64,000 nt of DNA from Anaerobacillus alkalidiazotrophicus (lineage in GTDB: Bacteria; Bacillota; Bacilli; Bacillales_H; Anaerobacillaceae). The first letter of the stretch is position 1; every line of letters begins with the position of its first letter. The stretch is from the NCBI RefSeq assembly GCF_001866055.1, contig NZ_MLQS01000002.1:1-64000 (forward strand). The letters are read 5' to 3'. A program made the position numbers and the translations under genes. The notes below the pieces were generated by a model. The model was given only the letters and a program-made list of their open reading frames with translations, had not been told where the DNA came from and ran no database searches. Positions 1-7,931 of the stretch are shown here, one piece after another.

Positions 1-2
1 CT

Positions 3-467
3 GATATTCGAGTTGAAACCATGCGGTTTCAATCTCTACAAAAACGAGCGAAAAATACTACACGTAATAAGAAAAATGGCAAAATCAATCGCAAGAAAAG
101 ATTTGGCAAATCAATAGCTAATCGCGCACCAGCCATGTTGCTAACAATAATTGACCGAAAACTAGGTTACCAAGGTCGTTCTTTAAAGAAAATAGATACT
201 TATGCAACGAAAGCAAGCCAATTCAATCATATAACAAGAGAATATAGTAAAAAACAACTTTCGGAACGTTGGAATGAATTTGGAGAGTTTCTCATTCAAC
301 GTGATTTATATAGTGCTTTTTTAATAGGTAATACAAACGAAACTCTTAATTCAGTTGATGTGCAATTATGCAATACGCAATGGGATAATTTTGTGCAACT
401 ACACAATCTTGAGGTTGAGCGTTTAAAAAAATCACCAAGTAAAACTTTGCGATGGTTTGTCGCATAA
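3..467 (+). CDS. TnpB-like transposase (IS200/IS605 family accessory protein), 3' part only
   Basis: The reading frame is open to the left window edge, so only the C-terminal ~154 residues are present. The segment with ANRAPAMLLTIIDRKL, then KIDTYATKASQFNH and finally IQRDLYSAFLI resembles the end of a Firmicutes TnpB variant. Family knowledge: TnpB is an RNA-guided RuvC nuclease carried by IS200/IS605 and IS1341-type elements. The Asp of QRDLYSAFLI would be the third RuvC acid. The usual CxxC...CxxC zinc ribbon before it is absent, which fits a ribbon-less variant or a diverged copy. The following non-coding DNA has an IS right-end hairpin, supporting the element assignment. The N-terminal RuvC motifs lie outside the window, so activity cannot be judged. 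Confidence 0.6.
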   Translation, partial: DIRVETMRFQSLQKRAKNTTRNKKNGKINRKKRFGKSIANRAPAMLLTIIDRKLGYQGRSLKKIDTYATKASQFNHITREYSKKQLSERWNEFGEFLIQRDLYSAFLIGNTNETLNSVDVQLCNTQWDNFVQLHNLEVERLKKSPSKTLRWFVA

Positions 468-705
468 AACAAACCTGATTGGTCGTGACAACGCCCAATA
501 GAAGTCGGAACGATAAGCATATCAAGAGTCTTTCTAGGCTTGTTGAGAGAAGTGCCTTGCGATTGCGCAATACGTCCGTTAATGTTTTAGGAGAAAGTAC
601 GTCAGTGCTTTGGTGGAAACTCTTTCCGAAAAGAAAGATAAGGGCACCATTGAGAAGCTTGCAAGTACCCTAGAACCCCACTGCTTTAGCTGTGGGAGTT
701 GTCAG
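468..705 (+). mobile_element. Right end of the TnpB-type element, with possible omega-RNA region
   Basis: About 240 bp without a convincing gene lie between the tnpB-like stop and the resumed Rpn frame. Near the right edge a hairpin CCCAC-TGCTTTAGCT-GTGGG (677-696) is followed by AGTTGTCAG, a layout typical of IS605/IS1341 right ends. In this family the 3' end of tnpB plus the right end usually encodes the guide (omega) RNA; that role here is inference. The exact boundary is placed near 700-705, where Rpn homology begins. Confidence 0.5.
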
Positions 706-1279
706 AGACGAGTATCCAAACTATAAACCACATCAATATACGTATAAATTTTATGAAACAAAAATAAATTACACTTATAAAACGTATAAGCTACTTGACC
801 AACAAGAAAAGGAATTAGCTGCTTCAGACAATCCGTTTGCGATGGCAATTTTAGCTGGAATATATGTGATTCGTTCAAAAAGAGATAACGCAAAAAAGTT
901 TCTCTTCAAACTTAATTTAGTGCGGTTACTTTTATCTAAGAAATGGGAGAAAGAAAAGATTGATATGATTTTCCGTTTCCTAGATGGCATTATTCGCTTG
1001 AATGAAGACGAAGCATTACAATTAAAAAAAGAAGTCGATGAAATCATGAAAAAGAAAGGTGATGAGGAAATGGGCTTAACATGGGATAAAACAAACTTAG
1101 CGGAAGTTTATTGGAAGAAAGGGAACGAACAAGGGTTAACAGAAGGTCAAAGGAAAAAAGCACTTGAAATGGCTTTGAATTTGTTAAAAGAAGGAGTAGA
1201 CGCCCAGGTTATTGTACGTGCTTCTGGACTAGATAAGGAAGAAGTCGAGCGTCTAGCAGTTCAATTAAATAATAAATAA
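704..1279 (+). pseudogene. Rpn/PD-(D/E)XK transposase-like nuclease, C-terminal part, 5' end separated by the TnpB element
   Basis: The frame begins at RDEYPNYKPHQYTYKF directly at the IS right end and continues through LLDQQEKELAASDNPFAMA, a pattern of the Rpn (recombination-promoting nuclease, YhgA-like, Transposase_31) family. The family's N-terminal PD-(D/E)XK catalytic part is missing; presumably it lies left of the inserted element, outside the window. The C-terminus ends in a basic region and a short HTH-like tail (ASGLDKEEVERLAVQL). A GTG at 692 could start translation inside the element end, but there is no clear SD. I read this as the 3' half of a gene split by insertion. Confidence 0.65.
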
Positions 1280-1322
1280 TGGAAATGAAGCAATTACGTA
1301 GAAGAACTGAGCTGTCGGGAAA

Positions 1323-1422
1323 GAGAACTCGTTCTAGCTTCGCTAGAACATCGGAAATTCAGATGGAGTCTCAACTCCACCTGAATGGAAGTGCCCGCCT
1401 ACGTCACGCTTAGAGGTGGGGT
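1323..1422. repeat. IS-end-like hairpin repeat, copy A
   Basis: Contains GAGAACTCGTTCTAGC, then AGATGGAG-CTCAACTCCACCTGAATGGAA, then CGCCTACG..CGCTTAGAGGTGGGG. The same three blocks in the same order recur at 39927-40023. The blocks form nested palindromes (GTTCTAGC/GCTAGAAC and TTCAGATGGAG/CTCCACCTGAA). It probably derives from the end of an IS200/IS605-type element. Confidence 0.7.
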
Positions 1423-1487
1423 TAAGTACAAGGTATAAGTGCCGGGAACTTAATCAACGTTTAATTAAAAATAGTTCATCGAGTAAC

Positions 1488-1533
1488 AAAACGAGAGCAG
1501 TTTTCAATTGTTACTGAAGCTGCTCTCGTTTTT
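1488..1533. terminator. Bidirectional hairpin downstream of the amylase gene
   Basis: AAAACGAGAGCAG pairs with CTGCTCTCGTTTTT across an 18-20 nt loop. It has an A-run on the left and a T-run on the right, so it can act on either strand. It lies ~100 bp beyond the stop of the minus-strand amylase gene. Confidence 0.75.
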
Positions 1534-1635
1534 GTGTGACACACTTAATGAATTATTTTCACAACTACATACTGAGTTGTGCGGATTGTTTTTGGTAATT
1601 AAAAACTGTTATAAACCCCCATTTACTTCTTTACT

Positions 1636-3396
1636 TCAAACGCTCTTCATTATAACGAATTCTAAATCATTCAGTTGGACGGTGATGTTGCCATTTACGT
1701 TAATGACGGTCCCGTTTCCAGTGATGACTTCCCAATTCCCTTCAATACCTGGTAGTTGAACATCGATCGTGTCAATACAGTTATTCATCACGACAATAAA
1801 TCGGTTGTTATCATCAGCTCGTTCATAGACGACGTGCTTTTCGCCTCGACCAGCTTGGAGAAATGTAAACGAACCATCTCGGAAGGCGCGGTTTTCTTTT
1901 CGTATCCGGATCATGTTTTTATAAAATTGGAACAGCTCACCGTCTTGTCTTTCTTGATTCCATAACATCGGTTTCCGGCAATCTGGATCGTTTTCTCCGT
2001 CCATCCCAAACTCATCGCCATAGTAAATGCAAGGAGTTCCTCTGTAGGTAAGTTGAAAAGCTGCTGCTAGTTTCATTCGTTTTTTGTTACCTTGGCAAAT
2101 CGTTAAAAGCCTAGCTGTGTCATGAGAATCTAATAAATTAAAAGCTACTTCATTTACTTGTAACGGGTAGGCAAGGAAGATTGCATCAAGCCTGCTCATG
2201 AACTGCTCAGCATCGATCGCGTCCTTACAGAAAAATTCTAAAATGGAGTTGGTAGCCGGGTAGTTCATAACGGCATCAAATTGGTCGCCCTCTAACCAAG
2301 CTAACGAATTATGCCAAATTTCACCTAATATATATGCGTCAGGGTTTGCCTTTTTAACGACTTGCCGGAACTCGCGCCAAAAATGGTGATCGACTTCGTT
2401 TGCGACGTCTAAGCGCCAACCATCAGCGCCAATTTCTTCAATCCAATAACGAGCGACCTCTAATAAATACGCTTTTACTTCAGGATGCGCAGTATTTAAT
2501 TTTGGCATTTGTCCAGTAAATGCAAATGTATCATAGTTTGGTTTTGGGTCACATGTAACAGGATAATCTCGAATATGGAACCAGTCTTTGTACTTAGATG
2601 CCTCTCCGTTGTTAACGACATCTTGGAACGGTCCAAAATAATAACCGGAGTGATTAAACACTGCATCTAGCATTACTTTAATTCCTTTTTCATGGCATTT
2701 CGCAACGAGAGTTCGAGCTAGTTCATTATCACCAAAATGTGGATCGACCTTCATATAATCAACGGTGTCATATTTATGATTTGTTTTTGCTTCAAAAATC
2801 GGTGTGAAATAAATGGCATTAATTCCAAGCTCGACAAGATAATCAAGATTGTCAATCACCCCTTGTAAGTCGCCCCCAAAGAAATTATCACGATTCGGAG
2901 CTCCGTTTTCCCAGCAATCAATGTGTTCAGGATCGTTTGACGTATCACCATTTCCAAATCGTTCAGGAAAAATTTGATAAAAAATAGCGTCTTTCACCCA
3001 CTGAGGCGGTTTATGCACATCAATGGCATTTAAAAATGGAAATTCAAACAAGCCTGTAGCAAATAGTACAGAAGAATCATCGGATTCTTTTTCAACAAAT
3101 CCAATTTCATTCATAATCACTCTCTGTTCACCAGAAATAAATTCAAATAAGTAAGCACAGCGTCTACATTCAGGTTGCACAACGGCCTGATAGTAGTCGA
3201 ATAGCGAATCACTAGCAAACTTTTGCATTTCAACTCTTAAAAAGCTTGTTTCGTGTAAGTTGTACTTGTCACAATGGAGTAAATAAACTTGGTGCATGTC
3301 ATCACGTTTCGTACGAACGCGAATATGCAATGTTTTATCGTCGTAAGCGTACGCGTAATTTGATTTGGGACGGTGGTAAATTGCTTCTAATAACAT
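1636..3396 (-). CDS. Neopullulanase / cyclomaltodextrinase / maltogenic amylase (GH13_20)
   Basis: A 586-residue cytoplasmic enzyme (no signal peptide) that hydrolyses cyclodextrins, pullulan or maltodextrins. Residues ~1-120 form the CBM34-like N-domain that drives dimerisation in this subfamily, followed by the catalytic barrel. The conserved GH13 regions are present: DAVFNH (244-249), GWRLDVANE with nucleophile Asp330, LGEIWH with acid/base Glu359, and LLDSHDT with Asp426. NHKYDTVDY near 206 also fits the family. The ATG at 3396 is preceded by TAGGAGG at 8-nt spacing and gives the usual MLLEAIYHRP N-terminus; the upstream in-frame ATG has no SD. No other maltose genes are adjacent, so it looks like a stand-alone unit. 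It resembles B. subtilis YvdF. Exact substrate preference cannot be read. Confidence 0.92.
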   Translation of the reverse strand: MLLEAIYHRPKSNYAYAYDDKTLHIRVRTKRDDMHQVYLLHCDKYNLHETSFLRVEMQKFASDSLFDYYQAVVQPECRRCAYLFEFISGEQRVIMNEIGFVEKESDDSSVLFATGLFEFPFLNAIDVHKPPQWVKDAIFYQIFPERFGNGDTSNDPEHIDCWENGAPNRDNFFGGDLQGVIDNLDYLVELGINAIYFTPIFEAKTNHKYDTVDYMKVDPHFGDNELARTLVAKCHEKGIKVMLDAVFNHSGYYFGPFQDVVNNGEASKYKDWFHIRDYPVTCDPKPNYDTFAFTGQMPKLNTAHPEVKAYLLEVARYWIEEIGADGWRLDVANEVDHHFWREFRQVVKKANPDAYILGEIWHNSLAWLEGDQFDAVMNYPATNSILEFFCKDAIDAEQFMSRLDAIFLAYPLQVNEVAFNLLDSHDTARLLTICQGNKKRMKLAAAFQLTYRGTPCIYYGDEFGMDGENDPDCRKPMLWNQERQDGELFQFYKNMIRIRKENRAFRDGSFTFLQAGRGEKHVVYERADDNNRFIVVMNNCIDTIDVQLPGIEGNWEVITGNGTVINVNGNITVQLNDLEFVIMKSV

Positions 3397-3905
3397 GAAC
3401 AAACCTCCTAAAAATATCGCTCCGGTTTCTATTATGGACGGTTCCATGTACAATCTATAAGCAACCTACAAAAAAAGTCATAATGTATTCGCTTACTCGA
3501 CAAAATTAGTAGAAAAGAGTGGCAAATCGTCACACCAAAGACCATCACTAATCAAAATGTACCTGCAGGGATAAAAAAACAACCTTTGCTCACGTGAACG
3601 ATGGTTGTAGTGTTTTATTAATTTATAAGAAAAACTAAGGCTTCCCTCAAATTATATGTAGTCTAATGAATTTCATAAATGATTTTCACTACTAATACAG
3701 CTTTATGCTGCTTAGTTTTGGTCATGATAAAATTCATTTTATAAATTGTAAAATGATGAAAGCCCGTTTCCCTTACTTTACCCATCTCTGTGAAGAAAAG
3801 TGATATCATCTTCCGGTTTATTGAGTGGAAGGGTAAAGCGAAAAGAGATGGGCGTTTAAGTGAGGATTCAATAAACTAGAAGATGAATAAAGAGGATATG
3901 AGGTA
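3397..3905. other. Gene-free 509-bp interval with structured DNA
   Basis: No supported ORF. It holds a hairpin ACAACC...GGTTGT with a central CACGTG at 3581-3610 and an interlocked set of inverted repeats at 3776-3886 (separate entry). Confidence 0.5.
3776..3886. repeat. Interlocked inverted repeats upstream of the ssb/RAYT-like cluster
   Basis: CTTTACCC (3776-3783) pairs with GGGTAAAG (3831-3838). The overlapping CCCATCTCT (3781-3789) pairs with AGAGATGGG (3844-3852). A 19-bp arm starting TCATCTTCC at 3806 pairs with a 19-bp arm at 3868-3886 with two mismatches. The order A-B-A'-B' is a pseudoknot-like topology with two mutually exclusive pairings for the first arm. Confidence 0.6.
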
Positions 3906-4130
3906 CTATTGTTTAGTGGAATTTCGTAAGTTTAATAGTAAGATTTCATCACTATTAATATTTTCTAAATGTTGTTTGTCAATTTTTTTATTTAACTCTT
4001 CAATCTTGGTTCTTATAGAAATTATCTCCGTTTTTATCCTATTTTGGAATTTGTGAAAGTTCGATATATGAAAATCGTCGTTCATTATTTGTTCACAAAA
4101 ACTGTCAACTTCTTTACTTTTCATCGACAA
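3906..4130 (-). CDS. Small protein of unknown function, overlapping the end of ssb
   Basis: A 74-codon ORF beginning at TTG 4130 (or ATG 4124) and overlapping the last codons of the SSB gene by 17 nt, which suggests translational coupling. AAAGGGG lies upstream of the TTG. The product is hydrophilic and predicted helical or coiled (IKTEIISIRTKIEELNKKID). I do not recognise it. Its helix-loop-helix look recalls Spo0E-type phosphatases, but their SQELD motif is absent. It may be real or a chance extension. Confidence 0.35.
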   Translation of the reverse strand: MSMKSKEVDSFCEQIMNDDFHISNFHKFQNRIKTEIISIRTKIEELNKKIDKQHLENINSDEILLLNLRNSTKQ

Positions 4131-4509
4131 ATTTTCCCCTTTCTTCTGTATCTCGGAATATATCCATTGATTCTATTGAAGTGCTTGGTTGCTTTTTTCT
4201 CTGTAAAAATTCAATGCTATCGACGACTACTTCAGTGACAAACATACGAATTTGGTCTTTGTTTTCGTAACTCCTAGTTTGAATCCTCCCTGAAAGTGCA
4301 ACTAATGAGCCTTTGTCACAGTAGCTTGCAATATTTTCAGCCGTTTTTCGAAAGGAAACACAAGGGATGAAATCTGCTTCATATGTTCCTTCAGAGTTTT
4401 TAAAGTTCCGTTTTACCGCTAAGTGAAAAGAGGTAATTCCTAATCCATCCTTCGAATAATAAAGTTCAGGGTCTTTTGATAATCTTCCTGTTAACAATAC
4501 TTGGTTCAA
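4114..4509 (-). CDS. ssbB: Single-stranded DNA-binding protein, short SsbB/YwpH type
   Basis: An OB-fold SSB of 131 residues. The TTG at 4509 is the start: AAGGAGG precedes it by 6 nt and yields MNQVLLTGRLSKDPEL, the standard SSB N-terminus. The DFIPCVSFRKTAENIASYCDK segment and GSLVALSGRIQTRSYENKD follow the family pattern. The C-terminus (EERGKFVDEK) lacks the acidic DDDIPF-type tip that recruits partner proteins in SsbA, so this is the shorter SsbB class, which in B. subtilis works in natural transformation. It lies 35 nt downstream of the RAYT-like gene on the same strand, probably in one transcript. Confidence 0.85.
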   Translation of the reverse strand: MNQVLLTGRLSKDPELYYSKDGLGITSFHLAVKRNFKNSEGTYEADFIPCVSFRKTAENIASYCDKGSLVALSGRIQTRSYENKDQIRMFVTEVVVDSIEFLQRKKQPSTSIESMDIFRDTEERGKFVDEK

Positions 4510-4543
4510 ATGAACGCCTCCTTTTGGGGAAGTCCCCATCTTT

Positions 4544-5020
4544 TTATAACTTCGACAAAACATTCTCTTCAACAAATTTCCGATAATGCTTCATTTTAGG
4601 GTCTGGAAAGTAATTTAGAATTCGCGACGTAACAATGTGATCATTTGGAACGTGGCTAATAAAAGAGAGATAACTACTCCATCGATAATTTTGTCGGTTT
4701 CCCATAAGGTGAATTAATTTACTAGCCTTTAAAAACTCGTTGGCAGAATCAATGAGTGTAAAAGTAGACTCATATTGTTGTGTAAGTTTCTTTATAATGT
4801 CTTGGATTGGTACGTGAGTTGTTTCAATTAGAAGGTAAATCTCATTCGGGGTAAGCGAGTAGGCATGAAGGTAAAAAGGATAATGATAACGTACAAGCTC
4901 TAGTAATGATAAAAAGTTAATATAATCCTTGTCCCTATTAAATAACTGCCTATTAAAAGAGTCATAGCAAGAGATAGAATAAATAGCTCCAGGAAACCAA
5001 ATTACGTGTTTTTCACTCAT
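4544..5020 (-). CDS. RAYT-like (Y1 transposase-fold) protein lacking the HUH histidines
   Basis: A 158-residue protein resembling REP-associated tyrosine transposases: an N-terminal FPGAIYSISCYDSFNRQLF, then DKDYINFLSLLELVRYHYPF, LHAYSLTPNEIYLLIE and a C-terminal YRWSSYLSFI. In active RAYTs the second-last block reads NHVHLL, whose two His bind the catalytic metal; here they are Glu60 and Tyr62. A Tyr (~83) is present where the nucleophile would sit. The protein is probably catalytically dead and may have been kept for DNA binding. The ATG at 5020 has GGAG 6 nt upstream; the longer upstream frame is AT-rich and unlike the family. ssbB follows on the same strand. Confidence 0.65.
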   Translation of the reverse strand: MSEKHVIWFPGAIYSISCYDSFNRQLFNRDKDYINFLSLLELVRYHYPFYLHAYSLTPNEIYLLIETTHVPIQDIIKKLTQQYESTFTLIDSANEFLKASKLIHLMGNRQNYRWSSYLSFISHVPNDHIVTSRILNYFPDPKMKHYRKFVEENVLSKL

Positions 5021-5314
5021 AAAACACTCCGATTTAACAAAATTAATGTTCGACTTAGAAAATGAAATCTTTAAAACAAAGCTTCTCGTCATGTTTTTCA
5101 AATGGTAAAATATATTCAGAAAGGTTGTCGAATAAATAGCGATTTTGAAGAGAATTAGCGAAGTCAACCATAGTTTATAAGAATATTTAACCAATTTCAA
5201 GTGTTTTTTTAGAAAAAATTGTTAGTGACTAGGACTAAAGGTAAAAAATGGGCGTTACTATCAATATCTTTGAATTGTGGAATACAGTAAATTAAAGTTT
5301 GGTGGGGAGTTTAT

Positions 5315-6292
5315 ATGGATATGTATGTAGCGATACTTGGAGCAATTTTGCTCGTTATTTTAATTGCGATGTATGCGATCGCAAAAACGTTAAAAGTAGA
5401 GAAATTGTTTGGAATGGGTTTTCTCTCATTTTTTATTTTAATAGGATTATTCGTAGGTGGAACTCACTTCTTTCTAGATGTTCCACTCCTGAAAATAGGG
5501 GAAACGTCTGCTGAAGCCGAAATCGATGACGAAGCGTTTCCTGCGACTACTCCATTTGCCGTGATTACTGATGAAGAAACTTTATATTTTGAACAGTTTT
5601 CAAAGGCAGTATCTACTGCAAAAAAACACGGTACTTCGGTTTATTTTTATGACCAAAACTATGTCGTATGGGAAAAAACGAATTCTTTACCACCAAGGAT
5701 TTTACAAGTGCCACTTATTTTGCAATTCCCAGATTTACCAAGAGGAGCTGAGGTTACGAGTCTAGCAATGCTTCTAGGCTATGCAGGTGAAAAAGTGAAT
5801 AAACTTGAGCTTGCTGAGCACATAAAGAAAGACCCAACACCACTTTCAATGGTAGATGATATGATTTTTTATGGTAATCCGAATGATGGATTTGTCGGTA
5901 GTATGTATTCCTTAACTGAACCTGGTTACGGTGTATATCACGGACCAATTAAGGAGCTAGCAGAAAACTATTTGCCTAATCAGATCGTTGATATGACAGG
6001 GGCAAAATTTGAAGATATTTTGTACCCATTACATGCTGGACGACCGATCTGGGTCATTATTCATACCCAATTTAAAACGTTGCAGGACGAGGAGTTTCAA
6101 ACATGGAAAACACCATCAGGCGAAATCGAAGTTACCTATTTTCAACACGCTGTTTTACTAACAGGATATGATGGTCAAAACATTTATTATAATGACCCAC
6201 TATCATTAGAAGTTAATCGTCCGATATCCAAATCGCGTTTTAAGGAAGCTTGGCAACAAATGGGGAGACAAGCAATCAGTTATGTTGATTAA
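5315..6292 (+). CDS. yvpB: YvpB-like C39-family papain-fold protein with the catalytic Cys replaced by Ala
   Basis: 325 residues with two N-terminal hydrophobic segments (~4-24 and ~34-54), so membrane-anchored. The papain-like Peptidase_C39_2 domain covers ~130-325. The catalytic His (YFQHAVLLTGYDG) and the following Asn-Asp (YYNDPL) are present. The motif that should hold the nucleophile reads LPRGAEVTSLAMLL where the family has GCEVTSLAM: the DNA codon is GCT (Ala). Overall similarity to B. subtilis YvpB is inferred from recall. The ATG has GGTGGGGAG upstream. It could be a pseudo-enzyme that binds peptides, or a recent loss-of-function mutation. Confidence 0.75.
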   Translation: MDMYVAILGAILLVILIAMYAIAKTLKVEKLFGMGFLSFFILIGLFVGGTHFFLDVPLLKIGETSAEAEIDDEAFPATTPFAVITDEETLYFEQFSKAVSTAKKHGTSVYFYDQNYVVWEKTNSLPPRILQVPLILQFPDLPRGAEVTSLAMLLGYAGEKVNKLELAEHIKKDPTPLSMVDDMIFYGNPNDGFVGSMYSLTEPGYGVYHGPIKELAENYLPNQIVDMTGAKFEDILYPLHAGRPIWVIIHTQFKTLQDEEFQTWKTPSGEIEVTYFQHAVLLTGYDGQNIYYNDPLSLEVNRPISKSRFKEAWQQMGRQAISYVD

Positions 6293-6409
6293 AAAACTTT
6301 TCGAGCCTATTTGTCACAAAGTAAGTTTTCCGACAGTGGAGCGCTTACATTTTTGAGGGATAGTGTCGAAAAACGAAGGGAAATGGCGAAATACCGAAGA
6401 CAAAATAGT

Positions 6410-6438
6410 TTGACTAGAATTTGACTCGTTGCTATAGT
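6410..6438 (+). promoter_or_regulatory. Sigma-A-type promoter for the cold-shock gene
   Basis: TTGACT (6410-6415), 17-bp spacer, TATAGT (6433-6438). It lies ~50 bp ahead of the csp start, leaving a short 5' leader. Confidence 0.75.
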
Positions 6439-6490
6439 TAAGTTGTGGTTATTAGCCACATGATTTTATTCATGAAGGGAATGTGTAATA

Positions 6491-6688
6491 ATGTTAGGAA
6501 AAGTTAAATGGTTTAATGCAGAAAAAGGTTTTGGATTTATCGAGCGCGAAGATGGAGACGATGTTTTTGTTCACTTTTCAGCTATCAATTCTGACGGGTT
6601 CAAAACATTAGAAGAAGGACAGGAAGTTGAATTTGAAATCGTTGAAGGAGCTCGCGGACCTCAAGCTGCAAACGTAACAAAGCGCTAG
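6491..6688 (+). CDS. Cold-shock protein (CspA/CspB family)
   Basis: A 65-residue single cold-shock domain that binds single-stranded RNA and DNA and acts as an RNA chaperone. RNP1 (KGFGFIE) and RNP2 (VFVHFSAI) are intact, and the acidic composition matches Bacillus Csps. It is monocistronic: a strong promoter lies just upstream and a perfect hairpin terminator at 6775-6805. Which B. subtilis paralogue (CspB, CspC or CspD) it corresponds to cannot be decided from sequence alone. Confidence 0.95.
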   Translation: MLGKVKWFNAEKGFGFIEREDGDDVFVHFSAINSDGFKTLEEGQEVEFEIVEGARGPQAANVTKR

Positions 6689-6774
6689 TCCACATTCCCA
6701 AATAAGCAAGTTATTTTAAAAAAGTAAAAGTTCGTCTTTTTTATATAGCTTTAATTTTCGGGAGAAGAGAGCCG

Positions 6775-6805
6775 AAAGCCCTACCTAAATTCAGGTAGGG
6801 CTTTT
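6775..6805 (+). terminator. Terminator after csp
   Basis: AAAGCCCTACCT-AAATTC-AGGTAGGGCTTTT: a perfect 12-bp stem with a 6-nt loop and a T-tail. Confidence 0.9.
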
Positions 6806-6932
6806 CGTGATGTGTAAGCGCTTTAAAATATAGGGTAGTTGTTTAATAGTCTTTAAGACCTGTAATGTAAGTTGGACTTTGTTCATAAATATAACTAGAG
6901 TACTTTGTTTACTTCCAATTTACGGTGAGAGG

Positions 6933-7931
6933 GTGATTAATATAGAGAAACTTAGCTTTCGTCTTGTCGGGAAAAAGTTAGAAGAAGATGTTTTTTCAAA
7001 CCTTGATGTCTTGCTGTTAAAAAAAGGTACGATATTAACTGAAATCCACATCACGCTTCTACAAAATCATCATTGTCAGCAAGTGAAAGTTTCTGATGAA
7101 GTTTCCTTTCAGTTTCTTTATCAAAAGAACATCGAGCACATTGAACAGCTGTTTTTAGAAATAGAAAACCTACAGGAAATCAACATCAACGATTGGTTTG
7201 AACCTGACAAAGCTGTCGTAAGAGAAATTCAAAAAAATGCTTCTATATTAGACAACTTATATGAAAGGAAAACTCAACCATCGCTTTTTCGTCATAGTGC
7301 AAATGTAGGCTTACTCGCTTTTTTTCTCGGAAAATTACTTAGGTACTCTTATACAAATAAGCTCCTCCTTTGGAAAATGGGGGTGTTACATGATATCGGG
7401 AAGAGGCGATTACCTAGTGAATTGTGGACAAAGCAAGAAGAGGAGTTAACTGAAGCTGAAAAAAAGCAATACAGAAAACATCCTGAATTAGGGTTTGAGA
7501 TGTTAAAGAAAGTAAGTGGTGTCAATGCTCAAATGCTACATGCAGCCAAGCATCACCATGAACGAATTGATGGCTCCGGCTATCCGAATAGCGTAAGAGT
7601 GAAGCATTTACCGATGATGGTACAAATCATCTCTGTTGCAAACCAACTAGACAAGATTTTGACGACTGGTCGTACTAATTTTGAATTGGTCAATCAGCTC
7701 GTTGAAGAGACGCGTGAAAATAAGTATAACCCAGCCATTGTTATCCCGTTTGTGGGCCACTTGCTTAGAAAGTATGTTGGGAAACAAGTCGTTTTAAATG
7801 ATGGTACGAAAGCAGAAGTTGCCTTTATTTTTGATCACGAACCGTCACACCCATTACTATATTTGAAGGAAACAGACACGTTTATTGATTTAAGAAATGA
7901 CCATAAGAGGAAAATCGTGGAACTAGCATGA
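6933..7931 (+). CDS. HD-GYP domain protein (c-di-GMP phosphodiesterase-like)
   Basis: An HD-GYP hydrolase of ~332 residues. Seen: HDIGK (VLHDIGKRRLP), an upstream metal-ligand His (RHSANVG), HHHERIDGSGYP carrying the GYP triad, and ISVANQLDKILT. The last block is normally VADVFDAL; its first Asp, a metal ligand in the family, is Asn here, so activity may be altered. The N-terminal ~100 residues lack a recognisable sensor or membrane domain. The frame extends to a TTG at 6879, but the GTG at 6933 has GGTGAGAG just ahead and gives MINIEKLSFRLVGKKL, which aligns with the usual start; confidence in the start is moderate. Confidence 0.8.
   Translation: MINIEKLSFRLVGKKLEEDVFSNLDVLLLKKGTILTEIHITLLQNHHCQQVKVSDEVSFQFLYQKNIEHIEQLFLEIENLQEININDWFEPDKAVVREIQKNASILDNLYERKTQPSLFRHSANVGLLAFFLGKLLRYSYTNKLLLWKMGVLHDIGKRRLPSELWTKQEEELTEAEKKQYRKHPELGFEMLKKVSGVNAQMLHAAKHHHERIDGSGYPNSVRVKHLPMMVQIISVANQLDKILTTGRTNFELVNQLVEETRENKYNPAIVIPFVGHLLRKYVGKQVVLNDGTKAEVAFIFDHEPSHPLLYLKETDTFIDLRNDHKRKIVELA

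Noticed and set aside
1508..1965. Plus-strand ORFs opposite the amylase 3' end
   Set aside because: Antisense shadows of the GH13 gene, which has all catalytic motifs.
4544..5200. Longer RAYT-like start at 5200
   Set aside because: The extra 60 residues are hydrophobic AT-rich translation without homology; ATG 5020 has an SD and the family N-terminus.
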